NCBI GenBank assembly: GCA_902727905.1
Contig: CACVAR010000408.1
Coordinates: 1 to 11,863, forward strand
Direction: 5' to 3'
Source of the DNA: an uncultured Sulfurovum sp.
Lineage (GTDB): Bacteria; Campylobacterota; Campylobacteria; Campylobacterales; Sulfurovaceae
DNA: 11,863 nucleotides
Part shown: in pieces, positions 5,237 through 11,502 of the stretch
Layout of the letters: every line of letters starts with the position of its first letter
Position numbering within the stretch: the stretch's first letter is position 1
Program-made: the position numbers and the translations under genes
The notes under the pieces: generated by a model
The model's input: only the letters and a program-made list of their open reading frames with translations
Told to the model about the DNA's origin: nothing
The model's database searches: none

Positions 5237-6172
5237 TTATTCGCTGAATGCACCAACTGATGTTAAACGTTCATAGCGTTTATCTAACATCTCTTCAATT
5301 GTTAATTCTTTTAAAGCATTAATATTTTCTAAAAAATAAGCTTTAATAACTTGAGCTGATGCCTTTTTTGTTCTATGCGCACCAATAAGAGGCTCATCCA
5401 AGATATCATCAATTAATCCATGACCGTGTAAATCAGTAGGCGTAATCTTTAAAGCTTTAGCTGCTTGTTCAACTTTCGCTGGATCATTCCATAAAATAGC
5501 TGCACATCCCTCAGGAGAGATAACAGCAAAAACTGAATAACGCATCATGGCTAATTTATCAGCAACACCAATAGCCAAGGCTCCACCTGAACCACCTTCA
5601 CCAATAACTACTGAGACCATTGGTACTTTAATATTCGTAAATTCGAAAAGGTTTTTAGCAATAGCTTCACTCTGTCCACGCTCTTCAGCACCTAAGCCAG
5701 GGTAAGCACCCGGAGTGTCAATAAGCATCAGTACGGGTATATTAAATTTTTCAGCAAGTCTTACTGCACGAAGTGCTTTTCTATAACCTTCTGGATTTGG
5801 CATACCAAAGTTTCTTTTGAGTTTATGCTTAGTCCCACGACCTTTTTGCTCACCAATAACCATTGTTTTTTGACCATCAATATATCCTATATAACATAAG
5901 ATAGCTGGGTCATCGCGAAAGGCTCTATCGCCATGAATTTCATAAGCATCTTGCATCATATAACGAATATAATCCAATGCATAAGGTCTATCAGGGTGAC
6001 GCGCAAGTTGCAGTTTCTGATAATCAGAAAGCGCTTTCATACTCTTTGTAACTTCTTTTTCTAAATCTTTTTCTAATGCTTCAATAGCAGCTTCATCTTT
6101 TTTTGCACGAGCTGAATCTATCTCCACTTGAATCGACTCTATTTTCTTTTCAAACTCTAAATAAGTTGCCAT
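5237..6172 (-). CDS. accA: Acetyl-CoA carboxylase carboxyltransferase subunit alpha
   Basis: The alpha half of the carboxyltransferase that moves CO2 from carboxybiotin on AccB to acetyl-CoA, giving malonyl-CoA for fatty-acid synthesis; it works with AccD, which is not in this window. It has 311 residues (E. coli 319). The N-terminal 55 residues are a charged helical region (KKIESIQVEIDSARAKKDEA). Diagnostic motifs are ARHPDRPYALDYI (57-69), IGEQKGRGTK (106-115), DTPGAYPGLGAEERGQSEAIA (152-172), GEGGSGGALAIG (191-202), which shape the oxyanion and CoA sites, and ISPEGCAAILW (218-228). Nine bases separate it from the fabF stop, and its AAGG ribosome-binding site (6179-6182) overlaps that stop codon, so the two genes are translationally coupled. 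The gene set acpP-fabF-accA recurs in Campylobacterota. No anomaly seen. Confidence 0.96.
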   Translation of the reverse strand: MATYLEFEKKIESIQVEIDSARAKKDEAAIEALEKDLEKEVTKSMKALSDYQKLQLARHPDRPYALDYIRYMMQDAYEIHGDRAFRDDPAILCYIGYIDGQKTMVIGEQKGRGTKHKLKRNFGMPNPEGYRKALRAVRLAEKFNIPVLMLIDTPGAYPGLGAEERGQSEAIAKNLFEFTNIKVPMVSVVIGEGGSGGALAIGVADKLAMMRYSVFAVISPEGCAAILWNDPAKVEQAAKALKITPTDLHGHGLIDDILDEPLIGAHRTKKASAQVIKAYFLENINALKELTIEEMLDKRYERLTSVGAFSE

Positions 6173-6181
6173 AGAATACCT

Positions 6182-7399
6182 TTATAGTTTTTTAAAGATT
6201 ACAACTCCATTAGTTCCACCAAAACCAAAAGAATTACTCATTACTACATTAACATCTGCATCACGTACACCATCAGTTACATAGTCTAAATCACAATTCT
6301 CATCTGGAGTTGTATAGTTAATTGTTGGAGGAAGTTTTCCATCACGCATTGCCATAAGAGAAACTACAGCTTCAATAGCACCTGCAGCACCAAGACAATG
6401 TCCAATTTGACCTTTAATTGAACTCATAGGAGGACAGTTATCTGCACCACCAAAAAGCTCTTTTACAGCAGCCGTTTCATTTTTATCATTAGCAGGAGTA
6501 GATGTTCCATGAGCATTAACATAGTCAACTTTCACATCACCAGCCATTCTAAGTGCAGCTTTCATAGCACGAAGAGGACCATCAACTACTGGGGTCGTAA
6601 TATGATTCGCATCACCACTTTCACCAAAGCCAACTACTTCACCATAAATTGTAGCACCACGTGCCATAGCTGTATCATAGTTCTCTAGAATTAAAGAAGC
6701 AGCACCTTCACCCATAACAAAACCATTTCTATCAGCATCAAAAGGTCTTGAAGCCTCTTTTGGATTCTCATTATTTGTACTTAGTGCTTTCATAGCAGCA
6801 AAACCACCAATACCTGCACCACAAATAGCAGACTCAGCACCAACAACCAACATGGTATCTGCACCATCAAGCATAATTGTTTTTGCAGCTTCAGCAATAG
6901 CATGTGTACCAGCTGCACAAGCCGTTACACATGAAAGATTTGGTCCTTTAATACCATGTTCAATGGTAATAAATCCACCAAGCATATTAACTAATGATGA
7001 AGGAATAAAAAATGGTGAAATTCTTTTGGGTCCACGTGTATTACAAACCACAGAGTTTTTTTCAATATTTGGTAAACCACCAATCCCTGAAGCTGATGAA
7101 ACACCAAAACGTTCCATATCAACATTTTCATCGATTTTCGCATCAGCCATTGCTTCTTGGGTTGCTTTCATTCCTAATTGAATAAATCTATCAGCTTTTT
7201 TAATCTCTTTAGCATCCATTACAGTACTTGGATCAAAACCAACAATTTCACCTGCGATTCTTACAGAAAATTTCTCAGCATCAAAAAGCTCAATCTCTTT
7301 AATACCACATTCACCATTCAAAATAGCCGTGAAAGCACTCTCTTTATCATGGCCAACACTGTTAATCATTCCTAGACCTGTAACTACAACTCTTTTCAC
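6182..7399 (-). CDS. fabF: 3-oxoacyl-[acyl-carrier-protein] synthase II
   Basis: Condensing enzyme that extends acyl-ACP by two carbons using malonyl-ACP, with release of CO2. It has 405 residues (E. coli FabF 413). The active-site Cys161 sits in SCVTACAAGTHAIAEA; the two catalytic histidines are His297 (NAHGTSTPAND) and His334 (IGHCLGAAGA), with Lys329 between them (SSIKGQ). The C-terminal gate SNSFGFGGTNGVVIFKKL is standard. The Cys-His-His triad assigns it to the KAS I/II class and not FabH; the FabF signature and the neighbouring acpP favour KAS II. The start is GTG at 7397-7399 with AGGAG at 7405-7409, five bases away, and the protein begins at the expected KRVVVTGLG. A 97-base gap with a hairpin separates it from acpP. 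Where only one such enzyme exists it may also do the unsaturated-chain steps of FabB; that is inference. Confidence 0.96.
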   Translation of the reverse strand: MKRVVVTGLGMINSVGHDKESAFTAILNGECGIKEIELFDAEKFSVRIAGEIVGFDPSTVMDAKEIKKADRFIQLGMKATQEAMADAKIDENVDMERFGVSSASGIGGLPNIEKNSVVCNTRGPKRISPFFIPSSLVNMLGGFITIEHGIKGPNLSCVTACAAGTHAIAEAAKTIMLDGADTMLVVGAESAICGAGIGGFAAMKALSTNNENPKEASRPFDADRNGFVMGEGAASLILENYDTAMARGATIYGEVVGFGESGDANHITTPVVDGPLRAMKAALRMAGDVKVDYVNAHGTSTPANDKNETAAVKELFGGADNCPPMSSIKGQIGHCLGAAGAIEAVVSLMAMRDGKLPPTINYTTPDENCDLDYVTDGVRDADVNVVMSNSFGFGGTNGVVIFKKL

Positions 7400-7470
7400 T
7401 CTATCTCCTATGCTCTTCTTTTAAGATATATATCAAACTACAGATATAATTTCAAATATAATTTAAATGT

Positions 7471-7490
7471 AAACCCTCAAAAGAGGGTTT
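7471..7490 (-). terminator. Hairpin between acpP and fabF
   Basis: AAACCCTC (7471-7478), loop AAAA, GAGGGTTT (7483-7490) form a perfect 8-bp stem 6 bases after the acpP stop. On the minus strand the stem ends in GGGTTT and continues ACATTT, so it is a partial terminator at most. Such an element could lower readthrough, letting acpP be made in excess over fabF and accA, or protect the acpP 3' end. I see no convincing separate promoter for fabF in the remaining gap. Confidence 0.6.
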
Positions 7491-7496
7491 AAAGTT

Positions 7497-7730
7497 TTAC
7501 GCTTGAATATTTTCAATAAATTGAATTGCATCAGATACCGTTGCAATCTTTTCAGCATCTTCATCAGGAATTTCAATTTCAAACTTCTCTTCAAGTGCCA
7601 TTACTAGTTCAACAACATCAAGGCTATCAGCTCCAAGATCTTCTACAAATTTAGACTCTTCTTTTACTTCATCAGCATTTACGCTTAGTTGTTCAACCAC
7701 AACTTCTTTTACTTCATCAAATAGTGCCAT
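7497..7730 (-). CDS. acpP: Acyl carrier protein
   Basis: Small acidic cytoplasmic protein of 77 residues that carries growing fatty-acyl chains as thioesters on phosphopantetheine. The attachment site is Ser36 in the textbook motif GADSLDVVELVMALEEKF. The four-helix ACP layout and heavy Asp/Glu content are clear throughout, and the C-terminus VSDAIQFIENIQA is typical. AGGAG at 7737-7741 lies six bases before the ATG, a strong ribosome-binding site that fits a highly abundant protein. It is the first gene of the fatty-acid block and has a predicted -10 box at 7765-7770. fabG, often upstream of acpP in other bacteria, is not adjacent here; the next gene is divergent and unrelated. Confidence 0.97.
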   Translation of the reverse strand: MALFDEVKEVVVEQLSVNADEVKEESKFVEDLGADSLDVVELVMALEEKFEIEIPDEDAEKIATVSDAIQFIENIQA

Positions 7731-7764
7731 GACACTCTCCTAATTGTTTAATTTTATGCCCATA

Positions 7765-7770
7765 AGTATA
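7765..7770 (-). promoter_or_regulatory. Predicted -10 box (TATACT) of the acpP transcript
   Basis: On the minus strand TATACT follows a run of seven T's and GA, and transcription would start near 7758, leaving a leader of about 28 bases with the AGGAG site. T-rich sequence upstream of the -10 in place of a -35 is the usual pattern in this phylum. Confidence 0.5.
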
Positions 7771-8146
7771 TCAAAAAAATATAAAATTAGTTCTTGTCCT
7801 TGCTTCATTCAACTTTTAAAGGTATTAGATAGAGAAATATAAGCATATAATATAACATAAAGTAGTGACAATTGTACAAAAAAAGAACAATATTGAAGAG
7901 GCTCTCAAATTATTATATATATTTATGTAAGTAAATATTTTACTAAAATAAGCTTAAAAATAGCTAACATTTCAACAGAAATAAATAGAATAATATTTTG
8001 TATAAAATATCAATACACAATTAATAGTTTTTATAAGAAAAATTTATTTATTTTCTCAACCAGCCTCAAAAGCCACTAAATAGTTCTTTAGAAAAAATAA
8101 AATCCGTAAAATAAATAAAATTAATTTTATTATAAGATTTTAAAGA

Positions 8147-8152
8147 TATAAT
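8147..8152 (+). promoter_or_regulatory. Predicted -10 box (TATAAT) of the glucosaminidase gene
   Basis: A perfect TATAAT preceded by T-rich sequence. Transcription would start near 8159, giving a leader of about 24 bases that includes AAAAGG at 8167-8172. Confidence 0.55.
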
Positions 8153-8182
8153 TTCGGAATTTTTATAAAAGGCGTTAACAAC

Positions 8183-9097
8183 ATGATTAAACACTTAAAA
8201 ATATTTTTTGTTTTTACTTTGTCACTATCTGCATTAGATAATGCATACTCTGACACAGTTTCTCAGGAAGTAAAAAAGTATGATATTGAAAATATCACGT
8301 ATAATGTTCCAGAACCTTCAGACCCCAAGGCACTTAATGCTCAAAAAAGTGAGCTATCGACTCCTCTTATTGTAGATGACAAAGTTTCTACAGTAAACAA
8401 AAAGCTTAAGAGCCATAAAGATATCAAAATCTTTACTTCCAATGAAGTTGAGCCAATCAACTACACCAATACAGTCTCCCTAAATAAATTACAAGTATCA
8501 GAAAAGAAACAAAAGTTTTTTCACATGATGTTACCTGCTATTTTAATTGCGAAAGAAAACTTAAGACTTCAACGAGAAAGAGTACTTGTACTGACTGATA
8601 CTCCAGTAGAGCAAATGGATGAAGACGATATTGACTTTTTAGAAACTTTATATAAAAGATATAAAACAAAAAATATAAAGAAGTTAGCCAATAGATTAAA
8701 AACTCACCCTGTTAGTATTATTTTAGCTCAAGCAGCTATTGAATCTGCATGGGGTGAATCAAGATTTTTTAAAAAGGGTAACAACATCTTCGGAATGTGG
8801 TCATACAACAAAAATGAACCACGCATGAGAGCTCTTGGAACAAGAAATGGTAAAGCAATCTATGTACGAAAATATGCCAACATTTCTGATGCCATTGACC
8901 ACTACTTCCAAGTTATTGGTAGAGGTGCTTACAAAAGTTTTAGAAAACAGAGAAACATAACAGATAACCCACTGGTACTTGTAAACTACTTAGTGAACTA
9001 CTGTGAGTTAGACAACTATCCAGCAAAATTAAAAAAGTTTATTGTTCATAATAAACTTAGAAAATTCGACAAGTTTGAATTGACAGCAAACTATTAA
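8183..9097 (+). CDS. Secreted Bax-like N-acetylglucosaminidase
   Basis: An exported 304-residue protein of the glucosaminidase family (PF01832 type, nearest to E. coli Bax). The signal peptide is about residues 1-23 (KHLKIFFVFTLSLSALDNAYS, cut likely before Asp24). Residues 24-105 are a low-complexity polar region. From 108 the sequence follows Bax: EKKQKFFHMMLPAILIAKENL, RLQRERV, then HPVSIILAQAAIESAWGESRFFKKGNN, where Glu187 is the likely catalytic acid, then NIFGMWSY (201-208) and the conserved YANISDAIDHYF (231-242). It probably cuts the glycan strand of peptidoglycan in the periplasm, in wall remodelling. AAAAGG sits 10 bases before the ATG, slightly long. It is monocistronic by appearance: a TATAAT box precedes it and a GC-rich palindrome follows the stop. 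Family assignment is good; the exact bond cleaved is not shown. Confidence 0.87.
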   Translation: MIKHLKIFFVFTLSLSALDNAYSDTVSQEVKKYDIENITYNVPEPSDPKALNAQKSELSTPLIVDDKVSTVNKKLKSHKDIKIFTSNEVEPINYTNTVSLNKLQVSEKKQKFFHMMLPAILIAKENLRLQRERVLVLTDTPVEQMDEDDIDFLETLYKRYKTKNIKKLANRLKTHPVSIILAQAAIESAWGESRFFKKGNNIFGMWSYNKNEPRMRALGTRNGKAIYVRKYANISDAIDHYFQVIGRGAYKSFRKQRNITDNPLVLVNYLVNYCELDNYPAKLKKFIVHNKLRKFDKFELTANY

Positions 9098-9102
9098 TTT
9101 TT

Positions 9103-9124
9103 GGTCGGCTAAAGCCGACCCTAC
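9103..9124 (-). repeat. REP-like palindrome with GTAG head
   Basis: On the minus strand this reads GTAG, then GGTCGGC, a TTTA loop and GCCGACC: a perfect 7-bp stem, six of seven pairs... strongly G+C-rich in an AT-rich genome, led directly by GTAG. A GTAG (or GGAG) tetranucleotide next to an imperfect or perfect GC-rich palindrome is the signature of REP elements moved by RAYT (TnpA_REP) transposases. It starts 5 bases after the glucosaminidase stop. It may also act as a 3' barrier, but no T run follows on the plus strand. Only one copy is in the window, so repetition is not shown here. Confidence 0.5.
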
Positions 9125-9145
9125 AGCACCCCCATAATTCTCTTC

Positions 9146-9154
9146 TGCTAAAAT
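9146..9154 (+). promoter_or_regulatory. Extended -10 promoter placing the transcript start at the ATG
   Basis: TG-C-TAAAAT (TG at 9146-9147, -10 at 9149-9154) is an extended -10 element. The expected transcription start falls at about 9161-9162, on the ATG of the histidinol-phosphatase gene. No Shine-Dalgarno sequence precedes that ATG, so the transcript is probably leaderless. Confidence 0.45.
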
Positions 9155-9161
9155 ACTTTCT

Positions 9162-9941
9162 ATGAGAATAGATTTACACAACCACACTACCCGATGTAAC
9201 CATGCTAAAGGCTCAATGCAAAGCTATATTGAACGTGCCATTGAACTGGGCATTGATATTTATGGTTTTTCAGAACATGCTCCTATGGATTTTGATGCAT
9301 ACTATCGCCTAAACTTTTCTGAAATGTCTGACTATGTAAGAGATGTAAAATCTTTACAAGAGATTTATAAAGATGATATTGAAATTTTATTAGGTTATGA
9401 AGTAGACTATCTAAAAGGTCATATGGATGAACGTGTTCTTAATGCTGAAGTAGACTACCTAATTGGTTCCATACACTTCTTAGATAAATGGGGATTTGAT
9501 AACCCCGAATTTAAAGATGAATATAAAAATAGAAACATCGATAAAATCTGGCAGGAATACTTTAATAACATTGAAGCAATGGCAAAAACAGAGAAGTTTG
9601 ACATAGTGGGTCATTTAGACCTAATTAAAATTTTTAATTACATGCCTAAAAAAGATATTCGACTCATCGCTCAAAATGCACTAAAAGCCATAAAGAAATC
9701 TAATATGGTTTTAGAACTCAATACAGCTGGATTACGTAAACCTTGTAAAGAAATCTATCCAAATGAAAGTTTGCTACAAATAGCCTACGAACTTGACATA
9801 CCCATAACTTTCTCATCTGATGCACATGCCATTGGGCAAGTAGGCTTTAAATACGATGAAGCCGTACAATTAGCTAAAAATATTGGTTACACTAAAGCTG
9901 TTACCTTTAAACAGCGAGAACAGCAATTGATTAATTTTTAA
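9162..9941 (+). CDS. PHP-family histidinol-phosphatase
   Basis: A cytoplasmic metal-dependent phosphatase of 259 residues, most likely converting histidinol phosphate to histidinol, the penultimate part of histidine synthesis (HisK/HisJ type, unrelated to the HAD domain of HisB). PHP metal-ligand motifs are all present: DLHNHTTRCNHAKG (4-17), GFSEHAP (35-41), GYEVDYL (78-84), IGSIHFLDKW (101-110), VGHLDLIKIF (149-158), ELNTAGLRKP (185-194) and FSSDAHAIGQVG (217-228). HNHT...C.HA and the GSIHF block favour the histidinol-phosphatase subgroup over polymerase-type PHP domains. The ATG at 9162 gives the exact family N-terminus (MRIDLHNHT), although no ribosome-binding site precedes it; an extended -10 is placed for a leaderless mRNA. 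No other his genes are nearby, so it stands alone between a wall hydrolase and glnA. Substrate is inferred from family. Confidence 0.85.
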   Translation: MRIDLHNHTTRCNHAKGSMQSYIERAIELGIDIYGFSEHAPMDFDAYYRLNFSEMSDYVRDVKSLQEIYKDDIEILLGYEVDYLKGHMDERVLNAEVDYLIGSIHFLDKWGFDNPEFKDEYKNRNIDKIWQEYFNNIEAMAKTEKFDIVGHLDLIKIFNYMPKKDIRLIAQNALKAIKKSNMVLELNTAGLRKPCKEIYPNESLLQIAYELDIPITFSSDAHAIGQVGFKYDEAVQLAKNIGYTKAVTFKQREQQLINF

Positions 9942-9975
9942 ACAATTTTCACTACGCATTTAAAATAAATTCCGA

Positions 9976-9988
9976 TAGAATGATTCTA
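9976..9988. promoter_or_regulatory. Perfect palindrome at the glnA promoter
   Basis: TAGAAT (9976-9981), G, ATTCTA (9983-9988) is a perfect 6-1-6 inverted repeat. Its left arm is also the best -10 candidate for glnA, giving a start near 9988 and a leader of about 26 bases with AGGAG at 10001-10005; TCTAAT at 9985-9990 is an alternative -10. A dimeric regulator bound here would cover the transcription start. No sigma-54 motif (TGGCAC-N5-TTGCT type) is visible in the 72-base gap. Confidence 0.4.
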
Positions 9989-10013
9989 ATATAAAATTTT
10001 AGGAGATTAACCG

Positions 10014-11444
10014 ATGGGTAAATTTGTGAACAATGTAGATGAGTTTTTTAAATTCTGTGAAGAAAATGAAGTAGCGTATGTAGACTGGAGATTTACAGAT
10101 ATTAAAGGTGCATGGCATCATATTTCTTATAGAATGGAAGCTGTAGATGCAGGACAAATCGAAGGTGGTTTACCATTTGATGGTTCTTCAATTGAAAACT
10201 GGCAGCCAATTAATAAGTCTGATATGCTTCTTAAGCCGGATATTGAAACAGCATTCCTTGACCCATTCACAGCAGACTCAACGGTAATTGTTATTTGTGA
10301 TGTTTATGACATTTACAAAAATGAACTTTACGAAAGATGTCCACGTTCAATTGCTAAAAAAACATTAAAACATATGGAAGAAATTGGAATTGGAGATGAA
10401 GCGTACTTCGGTCCTGAAAACGAATTCTTTATTTTTGATGATGTTCAAATCTGGACTGGTATTAACCAATCAGGTTACCGTGTAGACTCGGATGAAGGTG
10501 AATGGAATAGTTCTACAGACATGGGTGAATTTGGAAATATGGGTCACCGTCCAGGAACAAAAGGTGGTTACTTCCCAGTAATGCCAATTGACTCTATGGT
10601 AGATTTAAGAGCTGAAATGATGCAAGTTATGGATGATATCGGTCTAACGGTAATGCTAGGTCACCATGAAGTTGCTCAAGCACAAGGTGAAATTGGAATC
10701 AAGTTTGGTAACTTAATTGAAGCAGCTGATAATGTACAAAAGTACAAATATGTTGTAAAAATGGTAGCACACCTTAATGGTAAGTCTGCAACATTTATGC
10801 CAAAACCACTTTACGGTGATAATGGAAATGGTATGCACGTTCACCAATCAATTTGGAAAGATGGTAAAAACATGTTCTATAAAGAGGGTGAATACGCAAA
10901 CCTTTCTGAAACAGCACTTCAATACCTTGGTGGTATCTTTAAACACTCAGCTACTGTTGCAGCGTTTACAAACCCAAGTACAAACTCTTATAAGAGACTT
11001 ATCCCTGGATTTGAAGCACCAAGTATTTTAACTTACTCTAGCCAAAACCGTTCAGCTGCATGTCGTATTCCATACGGTGCTGGTGAAATGGCAACTAGAA
11101 TTGAGACAAGATTTCCAGATTCAACAGCTTGTCCTTACCTTTGTTTCTCAGTACTTATGCTTGCTGGTCTTGACGGAATTAAAAATGCTGATGTTCCTGT
11201 AGGTCCAATGGACATTGATTTATTTGAATTAACACTTGATGAAATTAAAGAGAAAAATATTCCTCAAATGCCTCGTACCCTTAGAGAAGCACTTGAAGGT
11301 CTTCGTGGAGATTTCGACTTCCTTAAACCTGTTATGACAGATGAGTTTATTACGACCTATAGACAGTACATGTTCGCAAGTCAAGTTCATCCTGATGAGG
11401 CTCGTCCTACTGCGTTTGAATTCTCTTCAACATATTCTTGTTAA
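10014..11444 (+). CDS. glnA: Glutamine synthetase, type I
   Basis: Makes glutamine from glutamate, ammonia and ATP; a cytoplasmic dodecamer, the main entry of ammonia into metabolism. It has 476 residues, standard for GSI-beta. Visible family motifs are LPFDGSSI (53-60), the metal/glutamate region GPENEFFIFD (133-142), GHHEVAQAQGEIG (216-228), the ATP-binding signature KPLYGDNGNGMHVHQS (264-279), NRSAACRIPYG (345-355) and TRIETRFPD (361-369). At the adenylylation site the usual NLYDLP is DLFELT (402-407), so the modified tyrosine is replaced by Phe404. H. pylori GS has, as I recall, a comparable Tyr-to-Phe change. Activity should therefore not be controlled by GlnE-type adenylylation at this residue. 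AGGAG lies 8 bases before the ATG; a palindrome marks the promoter and a hairpin follows the stop. No glnB or amtB is adjacent. Confidence 0.97.
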   Translation: MGKFVNNVDEFFKFCEENEVAYVDWRFTDIKGAWHHISYRMEAVDAGQIEGGLPFDGSSIENWQPINKSDMLLKPDIETAFLDPFTADSTVIVICDVYDIYKNELYERCPRSIAKKTLKHMEEIGIGDEAYFGPENEFFIFDDVQIWTGINQSGYRVDSDEGEWNSSTDMGEFGNMGHRPGTKGGYFPVMPIDSMVDLRAEMMQVMDDIGLTVMLGHHEVAQAQGEIGIKFGNLIEAADNVQKYKYVVKMVAHLNGKSATFMPKPLYGDNGNGMHVHQSIWKDGKNMFYKEGEYANLSETALQYLGGIFKHSATVAAFTNPSTNSYKRLIPGFEAPSILTYSSQNRSAACRIPYGAGEMATRIETRFPDSTACPYLCFSVLMLAGLDGIKNADVPVGPMDIDLFELTLDEIKEKNIPQMPRTLREALEGLRGDFDFLKPVMTDEFITTYRQYMFASQVHPDEARPTAFEFSSTYSC

Positions 11445-11449
11445 TATAA

Positions 11450-11473
11450 AGAGCAACCTAAAAAGGTTGCTCT
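11450..11473 (+). terminator. Hairpin terminator after glnA
   Basis: AGAGCAACC (11450-11458), loop TAAAAA, GGTTGCTCT (11465-11473): a perfect 9-bp stem starting 6 bases after the glnA stop. What follows (ACTCTTAAACTTT) is only moderately T-rich. This is the best intrinsic-terminator shape on the plus strand of the window. Confidence 0.7.
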
Positions 11474-11487
11474 ACTCTTAAACTTTA

Positions 11488-11496
11488 TGCTAGACT
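11488..11496 (+). promoter_or_regulatory. Possible extended -10 for the last gene
   Basis: TG-C-TAGACT (TG at 11488-11489, -10 at 11491-11496) would start transcription about 11502-11503, on the ATG. An overlapping alternative, TATGCT at 11486-11491, gives a leader of only about 4 bases. Either way little or no leader and no Shine-Dalgarno. Readthrough from glnA is the competing explanation. Confidence 0.3.
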
Positions 11497-11502
11497 TATA
11501 GC

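Larger units (their letters stand above)
7731..8182. other. Divergent intergenic region between acpP and the glucosaminidase
   Basis: This 452-base AT-rich region carries a promoter at each edge (entries at 7765 and 8147). The middle, about 7800-8140, has no supportable open reading frame, tRNA, riboswitch-like fold or repeat array that I can see; only short palindromes such as TTGTACAA (in 7872-7880) and a 5-bp stem around 8075-8090 occur, which chance explains. A small RNA cannot be excluded by eye. Confidence 0.5.

Noticed and set aside
6852..7375. Two plus-strand open frames opposite fabF
   Set aside because: Antisense shadows of fabF with no start signals.
7800..8140. Hidden small gene or RNA in the acpP/glucosaminidase intergenic region
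   Set aside because: No open frame with a start signal, no conserved RNA fold or terminator that I can recognise; only short AT palindromes.
9972..9992. Fur box at the glnA promoter
   Set aside because: The palindrome has some resemblance to GATAAT-type repeats, but the match to a 19-base Fur consensus is poor and glnA is not a typical Fur target.
10777..11031. Plus-strand open frame inside glnA in another frame
   Set aside because: Glutamine/threonine-rich out-of-frame reading of glnA; no ribosome-binding site.
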